From contig NZ_AFJI01000024.1 of NCBI RefSeq assembly GCF_000264785.1, positions 1 to 40,829 on the forward strand: a stretch of 40,829 nt of DNA. The letters are read 5' to 3'. Below are positions 16,498 to 26,325 of the stretch, piece after piece. How positions within the stretch are numbered: position 1 is the stretch's first letter; each line of letters starts with the position of its first letter. The translations under genes were made by a program, and so were the position numbers. The stretch is from Edwardsiella ictaluri ATCC 33202. GTDB lineage: Bacteria; Pseudomonadota; Gammaproteobacteria; Enterobacterales; Enterobacteriaceae. Under the pieces are notes generated by a model. The model made no database searches, was not told where the DNA came from, and was given only the letters and a program-made list of their open reading frames with translations.

Positions 16498-17907
16498 TTA
16501 TACGCTGTAGTAGAGTTCAAACTCGACCGGGTGCGGTGTCATGCGTACGCGTTCCATTTCAGACTGGCGCAGCTCGATGTAGGCATCGATGGCATCGTCG
16601 GTAAAGACGCCGCCGCGGGTCAGGAACTCACGATCGCTATCCAGCGCGGCCAGGGCTTCATCCAGAGAGCCGGCGACGGTCGGGATCTCTTTGGCCTCTT
16701 CCGGCGGCAGGTCATACAGGTTTTTATCCATGGCATCGCCGGGATGGATTTTGTTGATGACGCCATCCAGGCCGGCCATCAGCAGAGCGGCGAAGCACAG
16801 GTACGGGTTGGCCGCCGGGTCCGGGAAGCGAACCTCAATGCGGCGCGCCTTCGGCGATGCCACTACCGGGATACGAATGGAGGCGGAGCGGTTGCGGGCA
16901 GAGTAGGCCAGCATCACCGGCGCTTCATAGCCTGGTACCAGACGCTTGTAAGAGTTGGTGGTCGGGTTGGCCAGGGCGTTGATAGCCTTGGCGTGCTTGA
17001 TCACCCCGCCAATATAGTACAGTGCAGTTTCAGACAGACCTGCGTACTTGTCACCGGCAAACAGGTTGCTGCCGTTTTTAGACAGGGACATATGGCAGTG
17101 CATGCCGGAGCCATTGTCACCGAACATCGGCTTGGGCATAAAGGTGGCGGTTTTACCAAAGGCGTGGGCGACGTTGTGCACTACATACTTGTAGATCTGG
17201 ATTTCGTCCGCTTTCTTGGTCATGGTGTTGAAACGGGTAGCAACTTCGTTCTGCCCAGCGGTGGCTACTTCATGGTGGTGAGCCTCTACGACCAGCCCCA
17301 TTTCTTCCATGGTCAGGCACATGGTCGAGCGGATATCCTGAGCCGAATCAACCGGCGGAACCGGGAAGTAGCCGCCTTTAACTGCCGGGCGGTGCCCTTT
17401 GTTACCGCCTTCGTACTTGGTTGCGGAGTTCCACGCGCCTTCGATGTCATCAATGGCGACGTGGCTGCCGTTGATGCTGCTGCCAAAGCGGATATCGTCG
17501 AACAGGAAGAACTCTGGCTCCGGCCCAAACAGCACGGTGTCTGCGATACCGGAGGCGCGCAGAAAGTCTTCGGCGCGTTTGGAGATGGATCGCGGGTCGC
17601 GGTCGTAACCCTGCAGGGTACCCGGCTCCAGAATGTCACAGCGAATGATCAGCGTTGGCTCTTCATAGAATGGGTCGAGTACTGCGGTGGTGGGATCCGG
17701 CATCAGCACCATGTCTGACTCATTGATGCCCTTCCAGCCGCCGATGGAGGAGCCGTCAAACATTTTGCCCTCTTCGAAGAAGTCGGCGTCAACCTGATGA
17801 GCCGGAATGGTGACGTGCTGCTCCTTACCCTTGGTGTCGGTAAAGCGCAAATCGACGAATTTAACTTCGTGCTCATTCAGCATCGCTAAGATATGTTCAG
17901 CGGACAT
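16498..17907 (-). CDS. glnA: Type I glutamine synthetase GlnA
   Basis: GlnA makes glutamine from glutamate, ammonia and ATP as a dodecamer. Its 469 residues equal E. coli GlnA. Active-site segments include [17 protein letters not shown] near the N-terminus, the [10 protein letters not shown] glutamate/metal region, [11 protein letters not shown] and RIPVV. The adenylylation site is Tyr398 in NLYDLPPEE (Tyr397 in mature numbering), so control by GlnE and PII is expected. CGGGAG lies 6 nt upstream of the ATG. Transcription is driven by a sigma-54 promoter and two NtrC enhancer boxes described separately. Confidence 0.99.
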   Translation of the reverse strand: MSAEHILAMLNEHEVKFVDLRFTDTKGKEQHVTIPAHQVDADFFEEGKMFDGSSIGGWKGINESDMVLMPDPTTAVLDPFYEEPTLIIRCDILEPGTLQGYDRDPRSISKRAEDFLRASGIADTVLFGPEPEFFLFDDIRFGSSINGSHVAIDDIEGAWNSATKYEGGNKGHRPAVKGGYFPVPPVDSAQDIRSTMCLTMEEMGLVVEAHHHEVATAGQNEVATRFNTMTKKADEIQIYKYVVHNVAHAFGKTATFMPKPMFGDNGSGMHCHMSLSKNGSNLFAGDKYAGLSETALYYIGGVIKHAKAINALANPTTNSYKRLVPGYEAPVMLAYSARNRSASIRIPVVASPKARRIEVRFPDPAANPYLCFAALLMAGLDGVINKIHPGDAMDKNLYDLPPEEAKEIPTVAGSLDEALAALDSDREFLTRGGVFTDDAIDAYIELRQSEMERVRMTPHPVEFELYYSV

Positions 17908-17988
17908 ACTCTACTCCCGGTTTCTTTGGTCGCCGTGCAACGGAACACAGATGATAGAAAGTGGTTTTAGCCATCGTACTGTAGCCTT

Positions 17989-18005
17989 AGCTAGAAACGT
18001 GCCAA
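17989..18005 (-). promoter_or_regulatory. Sigma-54 promoter of glnA (glnAp2)
   Basis: The minus strand reads TTGGCACGTTTCTAGCT, with GG at -24 and GC at -12 in correct 10-bp spacing against TTGGCACG-N4-TTGCW. Transcription would start near 17978, giving a leader of about 70 nt. Confidence 0.82.
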
Positions 18006-18078
18006 CTTTACAAATTGCCTGAATGGCGCATAATTACCTTACTCTGACGCTGTGTCAGGCGGCACTGATGGAGCGTCG

Positions 18079-18128
18079 TGCTCCATAATGGTGCAAAACA
18101 CTTCAGCAAAAGCACAATCTTGGTGCAA
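18079..18128. promoter_or_regulatory. Two NtrC enhancer boxes upstream of glnA
   Basis: TGCTCCATAATGGTGCA (18079-18095) and GCACAATCTTGGTGC (18112-18126) both fit the NtrC consensus. Their centres are 32 bp apart, three helical turns, and lie about 109 and 141 bp upstream of the predicted glnA start. In E. coli the strong sites are at -108 and -140. Confidence 0.85.
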
Positions 18129-18162
18129 GCTGTTTATTCCCGCGCCGTTTAGCATCGTGAAT

Positions 18163-18215
18163 AGGATCACAAACCGCCATTCGTAGCATTGTTTCTGCGA
18201 GAAGCTTGTGATCCT
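18163..18215. repeat. Widely spaced inverted repeat ahead of the typA promoter
   Basis: AGGATCACAA (18163-18172) and TTGTGATCCT (18206-18215) are perfect reverse complements, 33 bp apart. The right arm ends one base before the predicted -35 element of typA. This could be a pair of half-operators or an RNA stem; no regulator is identifiable. Confidence 0.5.
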
Positions 18216-18216
18216 G

Positions 18217-18245
18217 TTTAGTCCCTCGCTTAATACGTGTACAAT
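18217..18245 (+). promoter_or_regulatory. Probable sigma-70 promoter of typA
   Basis: TTTAGT (18217-18222) and TACAAT (18240-18245) are separated by 17 bp. The start would be near 18252, about 26 nt before the GTG codon. Confidence 0.5.
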
Positions 18246-18277
18246 AGCGCGCTATTTCTAATGCCTGAGGCAAAGCT

Positions 18278-20098
18278 GTGATCGAAAATCTGCGTAACAT
18301 CGCCATTATTGCGCACGTTGACCATGGGAAAACCACCCTGGTTGACAAACTGTTGCAACAATCCGGAACCCTGGGTGAACGTAACGACGCGACTGAGCGC
18401 GTAATGGACTCCAACGATTTGGAGAAAGAGCGTGGGATTACCATCCTCGCGAAAAACACCGCCATTAATTGGAATGGCTATCGCATCAACATCGTGGATA
18501 CCCCGGGGCACGCCGACTTCGGCGGCGAGGTAGAGCGTGTGATGTCTATGGTTGACTCGGTTCTTTTGCTGGTCGACGCAATGGATGGTCCGATGCCGCA
18601 GACCCGCTTCGTAACCCAGAAGGCATTTGCCAACGGGCTGAAGCCGATCGTGGTTATCAACAAGGTTGACCGTCCCGGTGCGCGTCCGGACTGGGTTGTC
18701 GATCAGGTCTTCGATCTGTTTGTCAATCTGGGCGCGACCGATGAGCAGCTGGACTTCCCGATCGTCTACGCCTCTGCCCTGCAGGGGATCGCCGGTCTGG
18801 ACCACGCCGACATGGCTGAGGATATGACTCCGCTGTTTGAAGCTATCGTCGAGCATGTAGCTGCGCCGGACGTCGATCTGGACAGCCCGTTCCAGATGCA
18901 GATCTCCCAGCTGGACTATAACAGTTACGTTGGGGTTATCGGCATCGGCCGTATCAAACGTGGCAAGGTGAAGCCGAACCAGCAGATCACCATTATCGAC
19001 AGCGAAGGTAAGCGTCGTAACGGTAAAGTGGGCCAGGTTTTGGGCCATCTGGGTCTGCAGCGTATCGAGACCGACCTGGCGGAAGCGGGCGACATCGTCG
19101 CGGTAACCGGTCTGGGCGATCTGAACATCTCTGATACCCTGTGCGATCCGAGCGCCGTTGAGGCCCTGCCCCCGCTGACCGTCGATGAGCCGACCGTAAG
19201 CATGTACTTCTGCGTCAACACCTCTCCGTTCTGCGGCAAAGAAGGCAAGTTTGTGACTTCTCGCCAGATCCTGGAGCGTCTGCAGAAAGAGCTGGTTCAC
19301 AACGTCGCCCTGCGCGTTGAAGAAACCCCGGATCCGGACGCTTTCCGCGTGTCCGGCCGTGGCGAACTGCACCTGTCCGTGCTGATAGAAAACATGCGTC
19401 GTGAAGGCTATGAGCTGGCGGTATCCCGTCCGAAGGTTATCTATCGTGAGATCGATGGCCGCATGCAGGAGCCGTTTGAGCAGGTCACGCTGGATATCGA
19501 AGAGCAGCACCAAGGCTCCGTGATGGAAGCGCTGGGTATCCGTAAGGGTGAGATCCGCGACATGTCTCCGGATGGCAAGGGCCGCGTACGTCTGGATTAC
19601 ATCATTCCGAGCCGTGGCCTGATTGGCTTCCGTACCGATTTCATGACCATGACCTCCGGTACCGGTCTGCTGTACTCCACCTTCAGTCACTATGATGACG
19701 TGCGTCCGGGTGAAATCGGCCAGCGTCAGAACGGTGTGCTGATCTCTAACGGTCAGGGTAAAGCCGTTGCCTACGCGCTGTATAGCCTGCAGGATCGCGG
19801 CAAGCTGTTCCTGGGTCACGGTGCAGAAGTCTATGAAGGTCAGATCATCGGTATTCATAGCCGCTCCAACGACCTGACGGTTAACTGTCTGACCGGTAAG
19901 AAGCTGACCAACATGCGTGCTTCCGGTACCGATGAAGCGACCACCCTGTCTCCGCCGGTGAAAATGACCCTGGAGCAGGCTCTGGAGTTCATCGATGATG
20001 ACGAGCTGGTTGAAGTTACGCCGCACTCCGTGCGTCTGCGTAAGCGTCATCTGACCGAGAACGATCGCCGCCGCGCCAACCGCGGTCCGCGCGACTAA
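18278..20098 (+). CDS. typA: Ribosome-associated translational GTPase TypA/BipA
   Basis: TypA is an EF-G-like GTPase that binds ribosomes and supports 50S assembly, especially in cold or stress, and affects virulence and motility in enterobacteria. The 606 residues contain G1 AHVDHGKTT, switch ERGITI, G3 [12 protein letters not shown] and G4 NKVD, then the beta-barrel, EF-G III/V-like and BipA-specific C-terminal domains. The start is a GTG with GAGG 7 nt upstream; E. coli also uses GTG here (recalled). Codon choice is strongly biased (CTG, CGT, ACC, GAA), as expected for a highly expressed gene. Single-gene unit with its own terminator. Confidence 0.98.
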   Translation: MIENLRNIAIIAHVDHGKTTLVDKLLQQSGTLGERNDATERVMDSNDLEKERGITILAKNTAINWNGYRINIVDTPGHADFGGEVERVMSMVDSVLLLVDAMDGPMPQTRFVTQKAFANGLKPIVVINKVDRPGARPDWVVDQVFDLFVNLGATDEQLDFPIVYASALQGIAGLDHADMAEDMTPLFEAIVEHVAAPDVDLDSPFQMQISQLDYNSYVGVIGIGRIKRGKVKPNQQITIIDSEGKRRNGKVGQVLGHLGLQRIETDLAEAGDIVAVTGLGDLNISDTLCDPSAVEALPPLTVDEPTVSMYFCVNTSPFCGKEGKFVTSRQILERLQKELVHNVALRVEETPDPDAFRVSGRGELHLSVLIENMRREGYELAVSRPKVIYREIDGRMQEPFEQVTLDIEEQHQGSVMEALGIRKGEIRDMSPDGKGRVRLDYIIPSRGLIGFRTDFMTMTSGTGLLYSTFSHYDDVRPGEIGQRQNGVLISNGQGKAVAYALYSLQDRGKLFLGHGAEVYEGQIIGIHSRSNDLTVNCLTGKKLTNMRASGTDEATTLSPPVKMTLEQALEFIDDDELVEVTPHSVRLRKRHLTENDRRRANRGPRD

Positions 20099-20116
20099 TC
20101 GTGTCGGTGTGATACC

Positions 20117-20147
20117 ACGGGGTGCCTAAGGTGCCCCGTTTTTTTTT
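20117..20147 (+). terminator. Intrinsic terminator of typA
   Basis: ACGGGG and CCCCGT form the base of a hairpin extended by imperfect inner pairing (GTGCC / GGTGC), followed by nine T residues. Confidence 0.9.
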
Positions 20148-20262
20148 GCGGGCGCTATCTGCGCGCGACTTCCTGCTTTTCTTTTGTTCCTTCTATTCGC
20201 TGCCGTTTTTTCCGTCTACAGTGGAGTCTCTCACGCCAATAAGCTGAAATCGGGAGCTGCGC

Positions 20263-20850
20263 ATGCTGTACATCTTTGATTTAGGTAACGTGATTGTAGA
20301 CATCGATTTTCACCGTGTGCTGGGGGTCTGGAGCCGGTACAGCGGTGCCCCGCTGGCCACCTTAAGCAAGCGTTTTACGATGGGCGACACCTTTCGTCAG
20401 CATGAGCGCGGAGCGATAGACGATGAAACCTTTGCCCGGCGTCTATGCGATGAGATGGGGATCGCCCTCAGCTTTGCCCAGTTTGAACTGGGCTGGCAGG
20501 CGATTTTTGTTGCGCTGCGCCCGGAGGTTATCGATATCATGCAGCGCCTGCGCCGTCAGGGTGAGCGGGTCGTGGTGCTATCCAACACCAATCGGCTGCA
20601 TACCCACTTTTGGCCTAAGCATTACCCGGAGATTGCGGCCGCCTGCGATAAAATGTACCTGTCGCAGGAGCTGGGCATGCGTAAGCCCGATGCCGAAATC
20701 TATCGTTATGTCCTGGAACAAGAGCGGGTGGTGGCCGGGGAGTCGATATTCTTCGACGATAACGCCGACAATGTAGCGGCGGCGAAGGCATTGGGGATCC
20801 AGGCGGTACAGGTGTGTGACCGCCAGGTGATCCCCGCCTATTTTGCATAA
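20263..20850 (+). CDS. yihX: HAD-family alpha-D-glucose-1-phosphate phosphatase YihX
   Basis: YihX hydrolyses glucose-1-phosphate and other sugar phosphates in the cytoplasm. The 195 residues (199 in E. coli) carry the HAD motifs: motif I FDLGNVIVDID, motif II LSNTN, the lysine of GMRKPDAEIY (motif III) and motif IV FFDDNADN. In motif I the usual second Asp of DxD is replaced by the DLGN arrangement seen throughout YihX proteins. The ATG is preceded by GGGAG. It is followed by yihY and dtd on the same strand; 120 bp separate yihX from yihY with no clear terminator. Confidence 0.96.
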   Translation: MLYIFDLGNVIVDIDFHRVLGVWSRYSGAPLATLSKRFTMGDTFRQHERGAIDDETFARRLCDEMGIALSFAQFELGWQAIFVALRPEVIDIMQRLRRQGERVVVLSNTNRLHTHFWPKHYPEIAAACDKMYLSQELGMRKPDAEIYRYVLEQERVVAGESIFFDDNADNVAAAKALGIQAVQVCDRQVIPAYFA

Positions 20851-20970
20851 TGAGACTGGTTTTTCTTTTATCGAGTGTCTGCGCTACCCTGAACACCCAA
20901 GTGGGCTCGAACGCCCCCAGTGCGGGGAAAGATGTGATTCGCGATGCAGGCGTAACTGACAGGAGTAAGG

Positions 20971-21849
20971 ATGACGTCATTTTCCCTAAAACGTATTAAA
21001 GGCTGGGTCTGCTTTGCCAAGGTTCTGTGGCAGCGGGTGGATGACGATCGTATGACCATGGTGGCAGGTTCGCTGGCCTATGTCTCCCTGCTCTCTCTGG
21101 TACCGCTGATCACGGTGGTATTCTCCCTATTTACCGCTTTCCCGATGTTTGCCAGCGTCTCTTTTCAGCTTAAACGCTTTATCTTTACCAACTTCATGCC
21201 AGCTGCCGGTGATGTGGTGCAGTCCTATCTGGAGCAGTTTGTCGCCAACTCCAGCAAGATGACGGCACTGGGTACTATTGGCCTTATCGTGACTGCCCTG
21301 CTGCTGATCTCCTCGGTTGATGGAGCGTTGAACCATATTTGGCGCAGTGAGCGTAAGCGCGCTGTGGTGTATTCGTTCGCCGTCTACTGGATGATCCTGA
21401 CACTGGGGCCGCTGCTGGTGGGAGCCAGCATGGCGATCAGTACCTATCTGCTGTCGCTGCGTTGGCTGGCGGACAGTGCAGTTTACTCCATGGTGGATCA
21501 GCTGCTGCGTCTGTTTCCGCTGCTGCTGTCGTGCGTCAGCTTCTGGCTGCTATATTGCATTGTACCGACCCAGCGAGTGCCGATGCGCGATGCGTTGGTC
21601 GGCGCCGTGGTTGCTGGCGGGCTGTTTGAACTGGGGAAGAAAGCCTTTGCGCTGTACATCACCGCGTTTCCGTCGTATCAGCTGATTTACGGCGTGCTGG
21701 CGGTGATCCCGATGCTGTTTGTCTGGGTGTACTGGAGCTGGTGTATTGTGCTGCTTGGCGCAGAGGTGACCGTGGCCATCGGCGATTTTCGGGCACACCG
21801 CCGGCAGGCGCAGGGGCTGCAGCAGGCGTTGACATCACATCATGATTAA
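20971..21849 (+). CDS. yihY: YihY/BrkB family inner-membrane protein
   Basis: A 292-residue membrane protein of the UPF0761/BrkB family (E. coli 290). The gene was once named rbn, for RNase BN, but that activity was later assigned to elaC; the function remains unknown. Six or so hydrophobic segments are evident, including [41 protein letters not shown] and [25 protein letters not shown] lies about 5 nt before the ATG. dtd begins 15 nt after its stop, so the two are co-transcribed. Confidence 0.95.
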   Translation: MTSFSLKRIKGWVCFAKVLWQRVDDDRMTMVAGSLAYVSLLSLVPLITVVFSLFTAFPMFASVSFQLKRFIFTNFMPAAGDVVQSYLEQFVANSSKMTALGTIGLIVTALLLISSVDGALNHIWRSERKRAVVYSFAVYWMILTLGPLLVGASMAISTYLLSLRWLADSAVYSMVDQLLRLFPLLLSCVSFWLLYCIVPTQRVPMRDALVGAVVAGGLFELGKKAFALYITAFPSYQLIYGVLAVIPMLFVWVYWSWCIVLLGAEVTVAIGDFRAHRRQAQGLQQALTSHHD

Positions 21850-21864
21850 GGAGTAAACGGTTCG

Positions 21865-22302
21865 ATGATCGCATTAATTCAGCGGGTTACCCATGCCAGT
21901 GTGATGGTAGATAATCAGCTTATCGGAGAGATCGGCGCGGGCCTGCTGGTGTTGCTGGGGGTGGAGAGAGGCGACGATGAGCAGAAGGCAAAGCGCTTGT
22001 GTGACAAGGTATTGGGCTACCGCGTCTTTAGCGACGAAGAGGGTAAAATGAACCTCAACGTGCGCCAGTCCGGCGGCAGCGTGCTGGTGGTCTCTCAATT
22101 TACCCTGGCGGCGGATACCCAAAAGGGGATGCGCCCCGGGTTTTCCCGCGGCGCTGCGCCGGATGAGGCTGAGCGCCTGTATACCCATTTTTCCGACGCC
22201 TGCCGCGCCAGCGGGATCACCACCGCGACCGGATGCTTTGCTGCCGATATGCAGGTCTCCCTGCTCAATGACGGTCCGGTCACTTTCTGGCTGCAGGTTT
22301 AA
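21865..22302 (+). CDS. dtd: D-aminoacyl-tRNA deacylase Dtd
   Basis: Dtd hydrolyses D-aminoacyl-tRNAs, protecting translation from D-amino acids. The 145 residues equal the E. coli length. The active-site [12 protein letters not shown] segment and the chiral-proofreading Gly-cisPro motif in [11 protein letters not shown] are intact. It starts 15 nt after yihY. In E. coli the next gene is yiiD (fabY); here it is followed, convergently and after only 43 bp, by mdfA. Confidence 0.97.
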
Positions 22303-22345
22303 GCCGATGGCGGCGTACAGCCTGTCATACGTCTGCGCCGCTGTC

Positions 22346-23578
22346 TCATCTACCCGCCATCCTCCCCACCAGCTGATCGCGCAGCATCCGTGCGATCAGC
22401 GCCAGCCACAGCAGGCCGCTTATCAGGTTGAACAGGTTGAATGCGCCGTTTCCACCCAGCAGCCAGGCGTATTTGCCTACCTCAATGCCAAGGGTATAGA
22501 TGAACATACTGATCATGCCCATTGCAGCAGAGACGGTGCCCTTGCTCATCGTGCTGGAAAACAGCGTCAGGCGATAGAGACCGGCGTTGGCCAGGCCAAT
22601 ACCAAAGGCATATAGACTCAGGCCTGCCGTCATCCACAGGTAGGCATGGGCGCTGTATAGCGTAGAGGCGGCGGCGATCGCCAGCCCGCCAACCATTGGC
22701 CAGGCGCCCAGCTGAATCAGACGGCGGACCGGGCGGCGGCCGCTCAGGCGGGCCAGGGTAAGGTTACCCAGGATCAGCATGCCGAAAATTGGAACCTGTA
22801 GCATGCCGTAGTCATAGCTGCTGAGGCCTTCGCCGCTGATGATGATCACCGGCGACTGGGCTATCCAGGCCAGTAGAGGCAGGCTGGCGAAGCCGCAGGC
22901 CAGCGAGCCGCACAGAAAGCGTCTATTTTTCAGCACCAGCGTATAGTCGCGGCCCAGTGCTGACAGTGACAGCTTTTCTCCCCGTCGTGTCGCGGTTTCC
23001 GGCATGGCTTTATACAGACCAAGGAAGGCGAGCAGAGACAGCGCGGCAAACAGGATAAACATGCCCTCCCAGGGAAACAGATGCACCCATGCAGCGCCGG
23101 CTAATGGCCCGAGCAGTGGCGCGATCAGCGCAACGTTGGCCATTAGCGCGGTGATTTTGATACATACGGACTCCTCAAAGGACTCCTGGATCGCGGCATA
23201 GCCGACGGCGCCAATAAAGCACAGGCTGATCCCTTGTAAAAAACGCATCAGGGTGAACTGTTCGATGCTGTTGGTCAGCAAAATTGCCAGGCAGGTTGCG
23301 GCAAAGTAGAGCGTGCCGATTAACATTACCGGTCGCCGCCCGATGCGATCGGAGAGCGGGCCGAGCAGCCACTGCAGAAACATGCCGCCGGCCAGATAGG
23401 CGGTCATGGAAGTCGGAACCCAGCTTTCGTCCACGCCAAAGGTTTGTACTACTGACAGCATGCCGGGTTGAATCATATCGTTTCCGATATAAGTGGCAAA
23501 CTCATACAACACCAGACAGAGGGGAAATAACAACGCACGCCGTCCCAGTCGGCGAGTAGAAGATAAATGGTTTTGCAT
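22346..23578 (-). CDS. mdfA: Multidrug efflux MFS transporter MdfA
   Basis: MdfA is a 12-helix proton-drug antiporter of the inner membrane that exports chloramphenicol, quaternary ammonium compounds and other drugs. The 410 residues equal E. coli MdfA. TM1 contains the functionally important acidic pair in [16 protein letters not shown] (E26 and D34), followed by [20 protein letters not shown], the MFS loop [13 protein letters not shown] and the TM5 motif [12 protein letters not shown]. No clear ribosome binding site precedes the ATG. E. coli has mdfA at a different locus, so it is an insertion here, downstream of an AhpD-like gene on the same strand. Confidence 0.95.
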   Translation of the reverse strand: MQNHLSSTRRLGRRALLFPLCLVLYEFATYIGNDMIQPGMLSVVQTFGVDESWVPTSMTAYLAGGMFLQWLLGPLSDRIGRRPVMLIGTLYFAATCLAILLTNSIEQFTLMRFLQGISLCFIGAVGYAAIQESFEESVCIKITALMANVALIAPLLGPLAGAAWVHLFPWEGMFILFAALSLLAFLGLYKAMPETATRRGEKLSLSALGRDYTLVLKNRRFLCGSLACGFASLPLLAWIAQSPVIIISGEGLSSYDYGMLQVPIFGMLILGNLTLARLSGRRPVRRLIQLGAWPMVGGLAIAAASTLYSAHAYLWMTAGLSLYAFGIGLANAGLYRLTLFSSTMSKGTVSAAMGMISMFIYTLGIEVGKYAWLLGGNGAFNLFNLISGLLWLALIARMLRDQLVGRMAGR

Positions 23579-23759
23579 AATGTATGGTCGCTAAAAGGAG
23601 AAACAGTCAGACCCAGCGGGATCGCCGGTGAAATAGCGGCTGGTGGGGCTGGCTATTCTGCCGTCAGCGGCCTGGCTTGGCAACAGCCGTTCGTGCGGTG
23701 AGGTACTACCTCTCCACGGGCAGGGGGCGCCATGGAGAGCGAAGATGCTCAGTTGACGG

Positions 23760-24317
23760 CTAAACAGCCCGCTTTTGCCAGGCAACGGGCTGCAGACGGG
23801 CATCCAGCTCCGTATGTGCCACATGATTGGTATAGTTGCTCATGACCTTTTGCGCCAGGCATAAAATGACGTCGAGGATATGGCGGCGCTCAAAACCGGC
23901 GGCGATAAACGCCTGCAGGGTTGCATCATCCACCTCGCCGCGCTGGCGCACCATCGCCAGCGTAAAGGTGCGCAGCGCCTCTAAACGGGCGCTGCGCAGC
24001 GGGGTTTCGTCGCGCAGGGCATCGTTGATCTCATCGCTGACCTTCATGGCGCGGGCGATCAGCGTATGGGCCGGTACACAGTAGTGGCAGCGGTGCTCAA
24101 CATTGATGGTCTGCCAGACGACGGTCTTTTCGTCATTATCGAAGCTGCTGTGCAGAAACAGGCCATGCAGGGCCTGGTAGCCCGCCAGCAACTGTGGTGA
24201 TTCTGCCATGATAGCGTGTAGTCCTGGGATGCCACCGTTGCTGCGCTTGCTTTGCAGCAGTAAATCGCGGCTTTCCTGGGGGGCGGTGTGCTCATCGTAC
24301 TTTTCAAAAGTCAGCAT
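23760..24317 (-). CDS. AhpD-like carboxymuconolactone decarboxylase family protein
   Basis: A 185-residue helical protein with the AhpD-type redox core C77-HY-C80-x3-H84 (CHYCVPAHT), typical of alkylhydroperoxidase-like and peroxidase-related CMD proteins. The substrate is unknown. It is expected to be cytoplasmic and to form trimers or hexamers as its relatives do. GGGAG lies 6 nt before the ATG. It is divergent from a TetR gene across a region with two operator-like repeats, so repression by that TetR is likely. mdfA follows 181 bp downstream on the same strand and may or may not be co-transcribed. Confidence 0.85.
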   Translation of the reverse strand: MLTFEKYDEHTAPQESRDLLLQSKRSNGGIPGLHAIMAESPQLLAGYQALHGLFLHSSFDNDEKTVVWQTINVEHRCHYCVPAHTLIARAMKVSDEINDALRDETPLRSARLEALRTFTLAMVRQRGEVDDATLQAFIAAGFERRHILDVILCLAQKVMSNYTNHVAHTELDARLQPVAWQKRAV

Positions 24318-24458
24318 GTTATCTCCCTGAGGTTGGCGTTTAACGCATCGGGTAAGGCGGCGTTGGTGCCGTCGTTTTGCGCTGGCATCTCTGTAAAACG
24401 CGCTCAGCCGGCGCGCCTCCTCCCGGCGTTAATCGGTGAAATTTCACTCTAGATATTT

Positions 24459-24498
24459 TTGAGTGATTGTTCAATAATTTTTTTGAGCAACCGTTCAA
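24459..24498. promoter_or_regulatory. Twin TetR-type operators between the AhpD-like and TetR genes
   Basis: TTGAGTGATTGTTCAA (24459-24474) and TTGAGCAACCGTTCAA (24483-24498) are each TTGA-N8-TCAA dyads and repeat at a 24-bp period. The first contains a TTGAAC -35 for the AhpD-like gene, which has TAGAGT 17 bp further at 24446-24451 on the minus strand. The second lies just before a TACAAT -10 (24509-24514) for the tetR gene. One repressor could thus control both directions. Confidence 0.65.
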
Positions 24499-24547
24499 AA
24501 AAGTGCGTTACAATGAACTGCATTGAACTCTCCAGCAGGCTTGTAGC

Positions 24548-25147
24548 ATGGCAAGACCCCTCCAACACGATCGCGATGTGGCGTTGCAGCAGGCTGTCGC
24601 TCTGTTTTGGCGGCGCGGCTACTTTGCGACGTCGATGAAAGAGATTGAGCAGGCGCTGAATATGCGCCCCGGAAGTATCTACGCCGCGTTTGGCAATAAA
24701 GCCGCACTGTTCTCCAGCGCGTTGACGCGCTATACCCAGAGCCAGGTGGATGCGTTTTTTGCTCTGATGGCGGACTATCCCGATCCGTTTTCCGGTGCCG
24801 AGGCCTTTTTGCGCCACTTTGGCGCCACGTGTTCGACAGAGCTTCCCTCCAGCGTCTGTTTCTTGGTTAAAAGCCTGCTGGAGCTAGAGGGGAGAGCGGA
24901 GGATGCGCCGCTGTCGGTGGTGCGGGAGAGCCTGGCGGCGATGGAGGCAGCCTTTTACCGGGCTTTCCGGGAGGGTGTGTCGCCGTTAGTCGAGGCTGAG
25001 GCCCGACAAATGGCGCGCTGGCTGCAAAAAGAGGTGATCGGTATTCGCATTATGGCGCTGCAGATTGGCAATTCCCCTGCGCTGGCGGCGCTGGTGGATG
25101 ACAGCTGCGTAACGCTGCGTCGCTGGCGCGCCAGCGTACTATCCTAA
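24548..25147 (+). CDS. TetR/AcrR family transcriptional regulator
   Basis: A 199-residue TetR-family repressor. The N-terminal helix-turn-helix is TSMKEIEQALNMRPGSIYAAFGNKAALF, preceded by AVALFWRRGYF, a segment typical of the subgroup that senses small toxic electrophiles or alcohols. The C-terminal ligand domain holds cysteines in TCSTELPSSVCFLVK, which could be redox or electrophile sensors (inference). AGCAGG precedes the ATG by about 8 nt. It is divergent from the AhpD-like gene and probably represses both that gene and itself. Confidence 0.88.
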   Translation: MARPLQHDRDVALQQAVALFWRRGYFATSMKEIEQALNMRPGSIYAAFGNKAALFSSALTRYTQSQVDAFFALMADYPDPFSGAEAFLRHFGATCSTELPSSVCFLVKSLLELEGRAEDAPLSVVRESLAAMEAAFYRAFREGVSPLVEAEARQMARWLQKEVIGIRIMALQIGNSPALAALVDDSCVTLRRWRASVLS

Positions 25148-25305
25148 TTTCCGGCGCCGACGGCGCCGCAGACATGGATCGCGGAACTGGTGTCTGGGCT
25201 GCGCAGGGGCCTGCCTGAGGCTTTCTCATCATCTCCTGAGGTTTCTTCATCGCCCGGTGGCAATTTGCTGTTGACGAATCCATCAACTTACGGCAATTTC
25301 TATTT

Positions 25306-25329
25306 AGACGTCTAAACGTATGGATGTTT
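25306..25329 (+). promoter_or_regulatory. Tandem MetJ boxes (methionine repressor operator)
   Basis: Three contiguous 8-bp units read AGACGTCT, AAACGTAT and GGATGTTT. The first is the exact met-box consensus and the others are degenerate copies, as is usual for cooperative MetJ arrays. The array ends 46 nt before the metF ATG. The rest of 25148-25305 shows no gene. Confidence 0.82.
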
Positions 25330-25369
25330 AAAGTGGGGGCGCAGAGAGTCGCGCAGAGCATAAGGATGA

Positions 25370-26278
<909 letters not shown>

Positions 26279-26283
26279 TAGGC

Positions 26284-26312
26284 AAAAAAAGCCCGCGGCC
26301 GCGGGCTTTTTC
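26284..26312. terminator. Bidirectional terminator between metF and ppc
   Basis: AGCCCGCGGCCGCGGGCT is a perfect palindrome flanked by seven A on the left and TTTT on the right. It can end both convergent transcripts. Confidence 0.9.
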
Positions 26313-26325
26313 CTTTGCATCGCGG

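Larger units (their letters stand above)
17908..18277. promoter_or_regulatory. glnA-typA divergent intergenic region
   Basis: About 370 bp without a gene. It contains the glnA sigma-54 promoter and NtrC boxes on the left, and on the right an inverted repeat (18163-18215) and a sigma-70 promoter for typA. The four elements do not overlap. Confidence 0.7.

Noticed and set aside
16267-17718. A 483-codon open frame antisense to glnA
   Set aside because: Shadow of the strongly biased glnA coding sequence. The real gene has every glutamine synthetase motif on the other strand.
18230-20050. A 606-codon open frame antisense to typA
   Set aside because: It is in the complementary frame of a highly expressed, codon-biased gene, which commonly leaves antisense frames free of stops. 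It is low in complexity (many H, Q, T, R) and resembles no protein family that I know.
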